A stretch of DNA of 64,000 nucleotides from Nocardioides sp. Root122. Its GTDB lineage: Bacteria > Actinomycetota > Actinomycetes > Propionibacteriales > Nocardioidaceae. Numbering within the stretch: the stretch's first letter is position 1; every line of letters begins with the position of its first letter. The notes under the pieces were generated by a model. It did not search any database. It was not told the origin of the DNA and saw only the letters and a list, made by a program, of their open reading frames with translations. The stretch lies in contig NZ_LMDE01000012.1 in assembly GCF_001425025.1 (NCBI RefSeq), positions 62,101 through 126,100 on the forward strand. Reading direction: 5' to 3'. Positions 16,442 through 24,833 of the stretch are shown one piece after another. The translations under genes were made by a program, and so were the position numbers.

Positions 16442-17674
16442 ATGCTCATCACTCGCACCATCGGCGCGGCCGCGACCGTCGCGACCCTGTTCGCAGCGGC
16501 GCTCGCTGTCACGATGCCCGGGGCGGACCCGGCGGAGGCCGACCACGGCGCTGCGCCCACGCCGGTCACGCCGACCGCGGCCGCCGGGCACACGCGGATG
16601 GGGCTCCCGGTGCCGACCACCGCGACCGTGACCGCCGCCGAGCTGGGGCCGGACTCCGTCGTGGCGGTCGTGACGCGCGGGACCCTCGAGGACCGCGACG
16701 CCGACGGCCTCGGCCGCTCGCTGGAGGTGATCACGCCGGACGGCGTCCGGCACCCCGTCTACAGCGTCGACCTCGAGGAGGGGCCCCCCGACGTCTTCCC
16801 GGGGGACTTCCTCATCGCCGACTGGCGCCCGGAGACGCACACGGCGCTCCTGCGCGTCCTGACCGGCGGTGACCGCGACCGGCTCGTGTCGTACGACGTC
16901 ACCACCGGCGCGATGCACCAGGTGACGGCGCCGCAGCGCGGAGGCTTCTTCGCGCTCGACCCGGACGGCTCCGGGGTGCTGATGACGTCGTACGGCTCCG
17001 CGCGACGCCCAGGCCGTGTCTCCACCCTCGACTGGGACGGGACGCGGACACGGCTGCCGGCGCGCTCGGACGGCTCGGCCATCACCAGCACCGACGGGCG
17101 GACGCTGGTGACCGCGGCCGCAGCGACGTGGTGGGTCACCGACCTGGCCGCCGGCACGAGCGTGTCGGTCGACGTGGGCAGGAGCTGCGTCCCGCGCCGC
17201 TGGCTGGACGCCGACTCCGTCGTCGCCACGTGCAGCGGGACGCGCTCGAGCCAGCTGCGCGCCGTCGACCTCGACGGCAGCTCGGTCGGGCTGGGAGTCC
17301 GTCACACCGAGAAGACGCGCACGACGGGGCCGCTAATCCTCAACGACGGCGACGTCCGGGAGGTGCAGGGCCGGTCCTGGTACGAGTCCTTCGACGGCTG
17401 CGGCGGCGGTTTCCTCACCCGGCAGACCGCCGCGGGCAAGGTCCGCATGGTGCGCGTCCCCGGGGTGCGCGGTCCGCTGACGTTGGTCGGGACCCGCGGT
17501 GACGACCTGGTCCTCACCCACGAGAAGCCCGAGTGCGACGACACCCGCCAGCGGTCGGTGCTCAGCCTGTTCGACCCCGTGACCAAGGCGGAGACGGTGC
17601 TGACGCGACTCGCGAGGGACGAGGCGTGGCGCGAGGCCATCGCCGCGACCGAGGTGCGCAGCTGGATCTGGTGA
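16442..17674 (+). CDS. secreted protein, probable beta-propeller, function unknown
   Basis: A 410-residue protein with an N-terminal signal peptide (MLITRTIGAAATVATLF, ending near PAEA). The remainder alternates short hydrophobic strands with YDVTTG, TLDWDG and AVDLDG-type turns about 40 residues apart, as in TolB-like or PQQ-like propellers; this is a pattern judgement and no catalytic motif is seen. The ATG at 16442 follows GGGGGA. It has no operon partner and converges with the PAP2 gene downstream. Confidence 0.65.
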   Translation: MLITRTIGAAATVATLFAAALAVTMPGADPAEADHGAAPTPVTPTAAAGHTRMGLPVPTTATVTAAELGPDSVVAVVTRGTLEDRDADGLGRSLEVITPDGVRHPVYSVDLEEGPPDVFPGDFLIADWRPETHTALLRVLTGGDRDRLVSYDVTTGAMHQVTAPQRGGFFALDPDGSGVLMTSYGSARRPGRVSTLDWDGTRTRLPARSDGSAITSTDGRTLVTAAAATWWVTDLAAGTSVSVDVGRSCVPRRWLDADSVVATCSGTRSSQLRAVDLDGSSVGLGVRHTEKTRTTGPLILNDGDVREVQGRSWYESFDGCGGGFLTRQTAAGKVRMVRVPGVRGPLTLVGTRGDDLVLTHEKPECDDTRQRSVLSLFDPVTKAETVLTRLARDEAWREAIAATEVRSWIW

Positions 17675-17678
17675 GCCG

Positions 17679-18746
17679 TCAGCGGTGCCCGGCGAGCGGG
17701 TCGGGCTCGGCCGGGGTCGAGACGTCGAGGGCCGCACGGAACGTCCACGGTTCCTCGCGGCGTCTCAGCGGGTTGCCGGTCGCCCGGGCAGCGAGCACGA
17801 AGGCCGCCGACCCGACGACGAAGCCGGCGAGCACGTCGACGAAGAAGTGCCACCCGAGGTAGACCGTCGCCACGCAGGTCAGCGCCAGGAAGGCCCAGCT
17901 CGCGACGCGGATGGTGAGGGGCAACCGCATCACGGTCACGGTGAGGCAGATGGTCAGCATCACGGCCACGTGCAGCGACGCGAATGCTGCGATGGTCTGG
18001 ACGGCGCCGGTGTCCCAGGGGCCGGAGAGCACCTTGATCCGATCGGAGAGCAGCGCGTCGCGCACCGCGCTGTTGGGGGTGCGCGGCAGCGAGGCGAACC
18101 ACTCGGGCGAGGAGTACGTCGGCCCCAGCGACGGCACGACGTAGTAGAAGATCACGCCCAGGCACCAGTCCACCGAGACCGCGGTGACGTACCACGCGCC
18201 GTAGGACGACCGGCGCGTCCAGACCAGCGCGATGGCCAGGCTGGCCGGCACCAGGCCGATCCAGATCAGGTAGACCGCGGCCATCACCCAGTTCGCCCAG
18301 GACGTGCCGAGCACCTCGTGGAGCACCACGGCGGGGTCGTGGCCGAACCACAGGATCCGGTCGAGCTTGGTCAGCTCGGGGTCGGCGATGCGATCGGTGA
18401 CGAACGGGACGAAGCTCTTGAGGTTGCGGAACGCGACGTAGGCGACGTACCAGGTGACCAGTCCGCTCAGGGTGAACCAGATCTGGTCGCGGTTCCACCG
18501 CTCGACCAGGACCCCGCGTAGCGAGGTGCCGATGAAGGTCCGGTTGCGCCTGACCAGCAGCGCCCAGCGGGCGAGCACGTCCAGCAGGACCGCGGACGCC
18601 ACGATCACCGGGAGCCGGAACCAGGTCGGCAGCGACGCTCCGTCGGGGTCGCGGAGCGGCAGGTGGTGCGTCCACGCAACCAGGGCAGCAGTCAGCGCCA
18701 TGCCGACCGCCACCACAGCAGCGGCCCTGAAATCCCTCCGGCCCAT
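17679..18746 (-). CDS. PAP2 superfamily membrane phosphatase/phosphotransferase
   Basis: A 355-residue protein with about six to seven membrane spans. The C-terminal part has the PAP2-type signatures AAFASLHVAVML (phosphate-binding SxxH) and YLGWHFFVDVLAG (catalytic His and Asp), as in Aur1/Ipt1-like inositolphosphotransferases and lipid phosphatases. It probably handles a phospholipid or polyprenyl phosphate at the membrane. The ATG at 18746 lies 6 nt after a TACGGT box on the minus strand, so it was chosen over the GTG two codons upstream, which abuts that box. Confidence 0.82.
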   Translation of the reverse strand: MGRRDFRAAAVVAVGMALTAALVAWTHHLPLRDPDGASLPTWFRLPVIVASAVLLDVLARWALLVRRNRTFIGTSLRGVLVERWNRDQIWFTLSGLVTWYVAYVAFRNLKSFVPFVTDRIADPELTKLDRILWFGHDPAVVLHEVLGTSWANWVMAAVYLIWIGLVPASLAIALVWTRRSSYGAWYVTAVSVDWCLGVIFYYVVPSLGPTYSSPEWFASLPRTPNSAVRDALLSDRIKVLSGPWDTGAVQTIAAFASLHVAVMLTICLTVTVMRLPLTIRVASWAFLALTCVATVYLGWHFFVDVLAGFVVGSAAFVLAARATGNPLRRREEPWTFRAALDVSTPAEPDPLAGHR

Positions 18747-18832
18747 CCCCACACCGTAGCGAGCCCCACGGCTCGGTAGCCTGCGGGGCGCAGTTCCTTC
18801 ACCGATTTTCCACCTAGATCGCAGGAGTTCCC

Positions 18833-19600
18833 ATGGGCCGTTTCGACCAGCGAGTCGCCGTCATCACCGGAGCAGCGCGGGGCATCGGCTTCGGCATCGC
18901 CCAGCGGTTCGCCGCCGAGGGTGCCTCGATCGCCATCCTCGACCTCGACGAGTCCGCCGCCCAGGACGCAGCCGCGCGGCTCGAGCTGGTCGACGGCGCG
19001 AAGGCCGTCGGCATCGGCTGCGACGTGGTGGACGGGGCTGCGGCAGAGGCCGCCGTGCAGCGCGTCGTCGACGAGCTCGGCGGCATCCACGTCCTGGTCA
19101 ACAACGCCGGCGTCACCCGCGACAACCTCCTGTTCAAGATGACCGAGGAGGACTGGGACGTCGTCATGGGCGTGCACCTCAAGGGCGTGTTCAACATGAC
19201 GAAGGCCGCGCAGTCGCGCTTCGTGGAGCAGAAGTACGGCAAGATCCTCAACCTCTCCAGCGTCTCCGCGCTGGGCAACCGCGGCCAGGCCAACTACTCG
19301 GCGGCCAAGATGGGCATCCAGGGCCTCACCCGCACGCTGGGCATCGAGCTCGGACCCTTCGGGATCACCGCCAACGCGATCGCGCCCGGCTTCATCGTCA
19401 CCGAGATGACCGACGCCACCGCGCGCCGGCTGAAGATGGAGCCCGAGGAGCTGCAGCGCGTCAACGCCGAGGCGACGCCCGTACGCCGTGTCGGCCAGCC
19501 CGAGGACATCGCCGCGGCGGCCGCGTTCCTGTGCAGCGACGATGCGTCGTTCATCACAGGGCAGACGCTCTACGTGGACGGTGGGCGCAAGCTCGGCTGA
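18833..19600 (+). CDS. fabG: 3-oxoacyl-ACP reductase (SDR family)
   Basis: A 255-residue short-chain dehydrogenase. It has the Rossmann motif TGAARGIGFGIA, the NNAG motif, catalytic Ser in LNLSSVSA, YSAAK with Tyr and Lys, and the C-terminal GQTLYVDGGRKLG of FabG proteins. It reduces 3-oxoacyl-ACP with NADPH in fatty-acid synthesis, although isolated fabG-like genes can act on other ketones or polyhydroxyalkanoate precursors. CAGGAG lies 8 nt before the ATG. A strong terminator hairpin follows directly. Confidence 0.85.
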   Translation: MGRFDQRVAVITGAARGIGFGIAQRFAAEGASIAILDLDESAAQDAAARLELVDGAKAVGIGCDVVDGAAAEAAVQRVVDELGGIHVLVNNAGVTRDNLLFKMTEEDWDVVMGVHLKGVFNMTKAAQSRFVEQKYGKILNLSSVSALGNRGQANYSAAKMGIQGLTRTLGIELGPFGITANAIAPGFIVTEMTDATARRLKMEPEELQRVNAEATPVRRVGQPEDIAAAAAFLCSDDASFITGQTLYVDGGRKLG

Positions 19601-19610
19601 GACCAACGTC

Positions 19611-19646
19611 ACGGCCCCGGCCCGCGACGTCGCGGGTCGGGGCCGT
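19611..19646 (+). terminator. intrinsic-type terminator hairpin after fabG
   Basis: An almost perfect 18-bp inverted repeat: ACGGCCCCGGCCCGCGAC pairs with the following 18 nt with one G-U pair and almost no loop. It begins 10 nt after the fabG stop. No clear U-tract follows, as is common in high-GC actinobacteria. Confidence 0.75.
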
Positions 19647-19750
19647 GGTCGTGTTGCGCGCCGGCGTGGCAGGTGCCTACCTTGGACGGCGGTCGCGAGA
19701 CCCACGGGACGGCTCGGGCCGGCCTGCTGGTGCCGGCCACTGACAAGTTC

Positions 19751-19905
19751 ACACCGCCCCGGGCTACGCCGAGTCCTGCCCGGCCGGGGCGACCCCCGAG
19801 AACCATCGAGGGCAGGAGTGGGGGACCCACAGGTTCCACTGCCGGTCACGTGCGCCCGCACGCACCGGCTCGGGGCGAAGCCACAGCATGGTGGCGGGGC
19901 ACTTT
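19751..19905 (+). promoter_or_regulatory. c-di-AMP riboswitch (ydaO/yuaA type)
   Basis: The leader between the fabG terminator and the NlpC/P60 gene has the landmarks of the ydaO motif as it occurs in actinobacteria: GCCGAGTCCTG, GGGGCGACCCCCGAGAACCA, the GGGGGACCCACAGGTTCC block and GGGGCGAAGCCACAGC. GCCCCG (19756-19761) pairs with CGGGGC (19895-19900) to close P1. In Streptomyces and relatives this class sits before rpf and NlpC/P60 genes and shuts them off when c-di-AMP is high. The edges are approximate; the call rests on recognised conserved blocks and was not folded by computer. Confidence 0.85.
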
Positions 19906-19956
19906 CCAGTCCCAGTCCGACAGCTCACCTCACAGGCGTGGGAAAGGAAGCTCCTC

Positions 19957-20514
19957 ATGCCTGCGATCTCTCGCACGGCGCGAGCCTGCGCGCTCGCCCT
20001 CGCCGGCCTCGGCGTCACCGCATCGACGATGACGGCCCTGCCGGCCACTGCCACCACCACCGCCCAGACCGCCTCGTCCACCCGTGACTCCGGCGTCACC
20101 ACGCAGGCCGGCGCCCGCAAGGTGACGGCCGCCCAGCGCGTCAGCCGGCGTGTCATCGGCGCCAAGGCCACCGCCATGCGCCAGCGCGGCGACGCCTACG
20201 CCTACGGCGCGGCCGGTCCGGCGCGCTTCGACTGCTCGGGGCTGGTCTTCTACAGCTACCGCCGGGCCGGCTTCGACGTGCCGCGCACCTCGGGCGCCCA
20301 GGCGGGTTTCGCGCGCCGCATCGCGAAGAAGGACATGCGTGCCGGCGACCTGATGTTCTTCTACGGCAGCGGCGGGGTCTACCACGCCGCGATCTTCCTG
20401 CGGTGGTCCCACGGCCACGCCGTGATGGTGCACGCGCCGGGCTCCGGCCAGCGCGTGCGGATCGCGGTGCCGTGGACCTCCCAGTGGTTCGGCGGCACGC
20501 TGCGCCGGCGGTGA
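19957..20514 (+). CDS. secreted NlpC/P60 family cell-wall hydrolase
   Basis: A 185-residue protein: signal peptide (to about residue 30, AxA-type ending), a short Arg/Ala-rich linker, then a minimal NlpC/P60 domain. The catalytic Cys is in RFDCSGLVFYSY, the first His in GVYHAAIF, and a third polar residue follows near VMVHAPG. These enzymes cut D-Glu-meso-DAP (or LL-DAP) bonds in peptidoglycan stems. The ATG is preceded by GGAAAGGAAG. The c-di-AMP riboswitch upstream ties its expression to turgor and cell-wall homeostasis. Confidence 0.93.
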   Translation: MPAISRTARACALALAGLGVTASTMTALPATATTTAQTASSTRDSGVTTQAGARKVTAAQRVSRRVIGAKATAMRQRGDAYAYGAAGPARFDCSGLVFYSYRRAGFDVPRTSGAQAGFARRIAKKDMRAGDLMFFYGSGGVYHAAIFLRWSHGHAVMVHAPGSGQRVRIAVPWTSQWFGGTLRRR

Positions 20515-20555
20515 CAGGCTGGGAGTGGTAGGCACATCCTGCTGATCTACCCTGT

Positions 20556-20587
20556 GGCGCGCCTTCCCTGATCGGGGAGGGCGCGCC
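20556..20587 (+). terminator. terminator hairpin after NlpC/P60 gene
   Basis: GGCGCGCCTTCCC (20556-20568) pairs with GGGAGGGCGCGCC (20575-20587), 13 bp with one G-U pair and a 6-nt loop. It lies 41 nt after the NlpC/P60 stop and 46 nt before the next start. A TACCCT hexamer at about 20548 could be the -10 of the following gene, which would place this hairpin in its 5' leader instead. Confidence 0.6.
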
Positions 20588-20633
20588 CCCACACTGCAAG
20601 GCAGAAAATCCCCCCGCTCGATCGGAGTTCCCC

Positions 20634-21650
20634 GTGCGTCACCGTCCCCACTCCTCCTCCACGGCAGCCGCCGCCGTCATCGTCGCGGCCTCGCTGCTGC
20701 TCGCCGGGTGCGGCGGGGGCGACGACGAGGAGGCCCCGGCGGCCTCGCCCTCCGAGCCGACCTCGCAGGAGACCACCGCGGCCCCCGAGCCGACGTACTG
20801 GCCGCTGACGGGACTCGAGCGCAAGGGCAACGTCCCCAAGCACCCCGTCATCGTGACCAAGGTGGACAACACCTCCTCCAGCGCCCCGCAGGTGGGTCTC
20901 GGCTCCGCCGACCTGGTGGTCGAGGAGCTCGTGGAGGGCGGCTACACGCGCCTGGCGGCGTTCTACTACTCCAAGGTCCCCGCCGACATCGGCCCGGTCC
21001 GCTCGATGCGCGCCAGCGACATCGGCATCGTGCCCGACGGCGCCACCGTCGTGACCAGCGGCGCCGCCCAGGTCACCCTCAACCGCATCAAGGGTGCGGG
21101 CATCCCGTGGATCACCGAGGGCGCACCGGGTGTCTACCGCGAGACCACGCGCTCGGCCCCCTACAACCTGTTCGCCCGCCTCGGTGAGATCTCCAAGCGC
21201 CTCAAGACCGACGACGAGCCGCCGGCCTACCTGCCGTGGGGCACCGAGGACGACCTGCCCAAGGGCGCCAAGGCGCGCACCCTGACCGCCGACTTCGGGG
21301 CGCACTCCACCTCGTGGCAGTTCCAGGGCGGCGGCTACGTCAACACCGACTCCTACGCAGCCCAGGGCGACCAGTTCCCCGCCGACTCCGTGCTCGTGCT
21401 GCGCGTCAAGGTCGGCGACGCCGGCTACCGCGACCCGGCGGGCTACCCGGTGCCGGAGACCAAGTTCGAGGGCACCGGCCCGGCGCTGCTCTTCCACGGC
21501 GGCCGCGTCATCCGCGGCACGTGGTCCAAGGACGGCCTGACCGGCGCGATCGAGCTGGCCACCAAGTCCGGCGAGCTGAAGGTGCCCGCCGGCCACACGT
21601 GGGTCGAGCTGGTGCCGGCCGTCGACGGCGACGTCACCTTCGCGAAGTAG
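20634..21650 (+). CDS. DUF3048 (YerB-like) lipoprotein
   Basis: A 338-residue protein with a lipoprotein signal (lipobox LLAGC), a Ser/Glu/Thr-rich linker, then the DUF3048 domain. Typical DUF3048 features are YWPLTGL, VIVTKVDN, GPVRSMRASDI, and a second half with KGDGLTGAIEL-like and WVELVP strands. The family (YerB in Bacillus) is extracytoplasmic and of unknown function. GTG start at 20634. Its stop abuts the stop of the convergent TetR gene with no gap. Confidence 0.88.
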   Translation: MRHRPHSSSTAAAAVIVAASLLLAGCGGGDDEEAPAASPSEPTSQETTAAPEPTYWPLTGLERKGNVPKHPVIVTKVDNTSSSAPQVGLGSADLVVEELVEGGYTRLAAFYYSKVPADIGPVRSMRASDIGIVPDGATVVTSGAAQVTLNRIKGAGIPWITEGAPGVYRETTRSAPYNLFARLGEISKRLKTDDEPPAYLPWGTEDDLPKGAKARTLTADFGAHSTSWQFQGGGYVNTDSYAAQGDQFPADSVLVLRVKVGDAGYRDPAGYPVPETKFEGTGPALLFHGGRVIRGTWSKDGLTGAIELATKSGELKVPAGHTWVELVPAVDGDVTFAK

Positions 21651-22301
21651 TCACCCGACCGGGCCGGGCTGCTCGGCACCGCTCTCCAGCAGTCGTCGGA
21701 GGGCGGTCAGGACGAGGTCGATCGCGGCCTCGACCCGGGCGGCCGCGGCGGCAGGGTCGTCGCTCATTGCGACGGACCCGCCGGCCGCCGACATCGCCCC
21801 GAAGAACACCCGGGTGAGGGTGTCGAGCATCGCCTCGTCGAGGTGCCACTCGCCCGGGGCCAGCACCGAGCGGACGATCCGGTCGACGACGGCGTAGGTC
21901 GAGCGCTCCTCGTGCTCGCGGAACCGCTCGTGCCCGAGCACCGACGGCCCGTCCGAGACCACGACCTGCCGGTAGGCAGGCTCCTGCACGGCCGAGAGGA
22001 AGGCCCGCACGCCGGCCTGTGCCTGCACCCACGGGTCGTCGTGGCTGTCCATGGCCGCGGAGATGCCCACGCTCGCACGGTGCTCCAACTGCGCGAACGC
22101 GGCCTCGAAGATCGCCTGCTTGCCGCTGAAGTGGTGGTAGAGCGCACCCTTGGTGACCTCGGCCCCCGCCACGATGGCGTCCAGCGAGGTGGCTTGGTAG
22201 CCGTGCTCGCTGAACAGCTGCGCGGCCGCCTCGACGAGCGCGAGCTCGGTCGAGGCGGACCCGCGCTGCCGCCGGGACGGGGTCGAGGCGGGCGTGGTCA
22301 T
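21651..22301 (-). CDS. TetR family transcriptional regulator
   Basis: A 216-residue regulator with the TetR helix-turn-helix at residues ~20-65: LVEAAAQLFSEHGYQATSLD, then AEVTKGALYHHF. The C-terminal ligand domain is not diagnostic. A TAGGCT box lies 6 nt before the ATG, indicating a leaderless transcript. No divergent target gene is adjacent, so its regulon cannot be inferred. Confidence 0.9.
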   Translation of the reverse strand: MTTPASTPSRRQRGSASTELALVEAAAQLFSEHGYQATSLDAIVAGAEVTKGALYHHFSGKQAIFEAAFAQLEHRASVGISAAMDSHDDPWVQAQAGVRAFLSAVQEPAYRQVVVSDGPSVLGHERFREHEERSTYAVVDRIVRSVLAPGEWHLDEAMLDTLTRVFFGAMSAAGGSVAMSDDPAAAAARVEAAIDLVLTALRRLLESGAEQPGPVG

Positions 22302-22341
22302 CCGCGCAGCCTAGGTGACCCGCGCGGTCCCCGTCCCCGGC

Positions 22342-23715
22342 TCAGCGTCGCCGCTCGCACCCCTTCAGCGCCTCGCCGCGCAGGCAGCGGTCCCGGCCAC
22401 GGCTGGCGTCGAGCCGGTCCCGGCCGGGACCGCCGTCGAGCACGTCGGCGGCGTAGCCCGAGATCAGCACGTCGTCGCCACCGCCTCCGAAGGCGTGCAC
22501 CTTGGCCTTCATGACCCAGCGCAGGCGGAACAGCTCCGGACGGTGGCTGCCGCGGAACACCACGAGTCCCGGACCGTCGTTGCCCTCGACCTGGAACTCC
22601 TCGCTGCTGGTCACCTTCGCGAAGCGGCCGCCACCGACGTCGATGCGCCGCTTCGGCACGCTGATCGTCACGTCGTAGCGGTTCTTCCCCCCGACGTACG
22701 ACGAGAGCGTCACCTTGTCGCGACCCCGGCCGCCGACGACCGTGCGGGACCTGTCGGCCTTCTTGCCGCGGCCGATGCCGAGGTCGAAGGTGTCGTCACC
22801 GGCGCCGCCCCGCGCCGTCGTGCCCTGGGCGGTGCTGAAGTCGTCGTCACCGTCGCCTCCCTCCATCGACGTGCCCTGCGCGTCCTTCGCCGCGACCACG
22901 TAGTCGTCGCCGCCGTCCCCGCGCAGGGCGTCCGCGCCGTGCCCGCCCTCGACCACGTCGTCACCGTCTCCGCCCTCGACCAGGTCGTCGCCGGGGACCG
23001 AGGTGTCGTAGTTGCGCTTGTCGGGGTCCCAGTTGAGGTCGCCGTGCAGCATGTCGTCGCCGGGGCCGCCGGTGATGAGGTCGTCGCCTCCGCCCCCGTG
23101 GATCTGGTCGTCCGCGGGCCCGCCGGTCAGCACGTCGTCGTAGGGCGAGCCGACGATGCCGGCGAACTTCCCGGCGGGCGTGGCAGCGAAGGTGTCGGTG
23201 CCCTCTCCGGTCGCGGTGAGCGTGGTGAGGTCGACCGTGACGGGACCGGGCGCGTTGGCGTACGACACCTGGTCGGCGTAGAGGCTGTCGCCCCACCACA
23301 GGTCCTTGGAGTCCAGGTCGGCGCCCAGGTCGACGAAGTCGTCGCCCGCCCCGGGCTCGATGACGTCGCCCCAGTAGTCGTCGTCGGGGTAGTACCAGTC
23401 GAGTCCGCCGAAGAGCCGGTCGTTGCCGGTGCCGCCAACGAGGTGGTCGTCGCCGTCGAGCCCGCAGATGGTGTCGTTGCCGCCGCCGCCGTCGATCCGG
23501 TCGCGGTCGGCGGTGCCGACGATGACGTCGTCACCGGGCGTGCCCACGGTCCACGGTCGGGGGTACGTCGTCGTCGGCTGCACCACGATCGTGGCAGCCT
23601 TGCCGTCACAGGTCTCCCCGGCGGCGGAGGCCGGGCTCCCGGCTCCGGTGAGGGCGGGGGCGATGGTCAAGGTGGCGGCCAGCCCGAGTGCCGCCGCCAG
23701 CGGTGTCGTACGCAT
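22342..23715 (-). CDS. secreted RTX-type calcium-binding repeat protein (paralogue of 11606-12958)
   Basis: A 457-residue protein with a signal peptide (MRTTPLAAALGLAATLTI, cleavage near ASAA). At least ten RTX-like repeats follow, such as GTPGDDVIVG, GGGGNDTICG, GGTGNDRLFGG, GGGGDDLITGG and GGDGDDVVEGG. No enzymatic domain is seen. It shares with the protein at 11606 the order TCDG, the first four repeats, the DYWGD-type insert after RLFGGLD, the AVTVDL/PVTVDL strand with GEGTDT, and the ending LDGGPGRD followed by a Cys pair. GGAG sits 6 nt before the ATG. It probably forms a secreted or wall-bound calcium-dependent beta-roll. Confidence 0.86.
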   Translation of the reverse strand: MRTTPLAAALGLAATLTIAPALTGAGSPASAAGETCDGKAATIVVQPTTTYPRPWTVGTPGDDVIVGTADRDRIDGGGGNDTICGLDGDDHLVGGTGNDRLFGGLDWYYPDDDYWGDVIEPGAGDDFVDLGADLDSKDLWWGDSLYADQVSYANAPGPVTVDLTTLTATGEGTDTFAATPAGKFAGIVGSPYDDVLTGGPADDQIHGGGGDDLITGGPGDDMLHGDLNWDPDKRNYDTSVPGDDLVEGGDGDDVVEGGHGADALRGDGGDDYVVAAKDAQGTSMEGGDGDDDFSTAQGTTARGGAGDDTFDLGIGRGKKADRSRTVVGGRGRDKVTLSSYVGGKNRYDVTISVPKRRIDVGGGRFAKVTSSEEFQVEGNDGPGLVVFRGSHRPELFRLRWVMKAKVHAFGGGGDDVLISGYAADVLDGGPGRDRLDASRGRDRCLRGEALKGCERRR

Positions 23716-23823
23716 GGTGTCTCCTTCGCGTTGTCCAGAAGGGGACTCGCGAGGTCCCGAAAAGGTTGCGCCCGGTCGCCCCGAGGGGTGTGTCGTGCCG
23801 GGCGATCGGCCATAGTGGAGGGC

Positions 23824-24378
23824 ATGCAGCTCGTCTCCGGGATGCTGCTGGTGGCCACGCCGGCGCTGCAGGACCCCAACTTCGCGGACACCGTGGTGCT
23901 GCTGCTCGACGTCACCGACGAGGGCTCCCTCGGCGTGGTGCTCAACCGGCCCTCCCACATCCTCGTGGCCGACGTGCTCGAGGCGTGGCGCGAGATCGTC
24001 TCCGAGCCCGAGGTCCTCTTCCGGGGCGGGCCCGTGGGCACCGACGGCGCACTCGCGGTCGCCCAGCTGCGCGACGTGCAGGACCCTCCGGTCGGGTGGC
24101 GTCCGGTCGCCGGGCTGCTCGGCATGGTCGACCTCGACACCCCGGCCGAGCTCGTCGACGGGTCGCTGGCCACCATGCGCGTCTTCGCCGGCTATGCCGG
24201 CTGGGGCGCCGGGCAGCTGGAGGGGGAGATCGAGGAGGGCAGCTGGTACGTCGTCAACGGCGAGGCGGGCGACGCGTTCCGTGACGACACCAGCGGCCTG
24301 TGGCGCGACGTGATGCGCCGCCAGCCCGGCATGCTGGCCTGGCACGTCAACCGGCCCGTCGATCCGGACATGAACTAG
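23824..24378 (+). CDS. YqgE/AlgH family protein
   Basis: A 184-residue protein with the family pattern GMLLVATPALQDPNF, GVVLNRP, FRGGPVG and FAGYAGWGAGQLEGEI ending in WYVV. The family is conserved in bacteria; its role is unclear (first linked to alginate regulation in Pseudomonas). A weak TAGTGG box 5 nt before the ATG suggests a leaderless start. Divergent from the RTX gene. Confidence 0.92.
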   Translation: MQLVSGMLLVATPALQDPNFADTVVLLLDVTDEGSLGVVLNRPSHILVADVLEAWREIVSEPEVLFRGGPVGTDGALAVAQLRDVQDPPVGWRPVAGLLGMVDLDTPAELVDGSLATMRVFAGYAGWGAGQLEGEIEEGSWYVVNGEAGDAFRDDTSGLWRDVMRRQPGMLAWHVNRPVDPDMN

Positions 24379-24563
24379 GTCGCGAGTAGGGCAACGTCCC
24401 TCAGCCCTCGGCCTGCTGCGCGGCGCCCGGCACGCACGCTGGCTGCGTTGTCGTCAGTCGCCATGGCTCCGCCATGTCTCCCTCCTCCGCCTTGCCATCG
24501 CACGCACCGGACACCGCTCGCCACGGCCGATGTCTGAAGGACGATGCCTTAGGCTTGTCCATC

Positions 24564-24833
24564 ATGAGCACCATCGGATTCTCCCCGGGCACCCAGACGA
24601 TCGAGGATCGTCGCACCGTCCCCGTGGACGAGGGTGACCACGAGCGGTTCTCGCACTTCGTCCCGAAGGACAAGCTCACCGAGGCGATGGTCATGGGCAC
24701 TCCCGTGATCGCCCTGTGCGGCAAGGTGTGGGTGCCCAGCCGCGTCCCGGAGAAGTACCCGGTCTGCCCGGAGTGCAAGGAGATCTGGGAGTCGCTCAAC
24801 CCCGGTGACGACGGCTCGGGCTCCGACGAGTGA
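24564..24833 (+). CDS. DUF3039 domain protein
   Basis: An 89-residue acidic protein. DUF3039 features are VDEGDHERFSHFVPK, MGTPVIALCGKVWVP and CPECKEIWE; the Cys residues (ALCGK and CPECK) form a likely zinc site. A TAGGCT box at 24550 lies 8 nt upstream of the ATG. Its stop overlaps the helicase start, and the pairing of DUF3039 with this helicase type is common in actinobacteria. This suggests the two act together, possibly in RNA or DNA handling (inference). The 185-nt gap before it contains the palindrome ATGGCTCCGCCAT and no gene. Confidence 0.85.
   Translation: MSTIGFSPGTQTIEDRRTVPVDEGDHERFSHFVPKDKLTEAMVMGTPVIALCGKVWVPSRVPEKYPVCPECKEIWESLNPGDDGSGSDE

Noticed and set aside
24379..24563. 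Small gene or riboswitch before the DUF3039 gene
   Set aside because: Only short palindromes such as ATGGCTCCGCCAT are visible; open frames there lack a ribosome site and coding bias. The TAGGCT box implies a near-leaderless mRNA for DUF3039.
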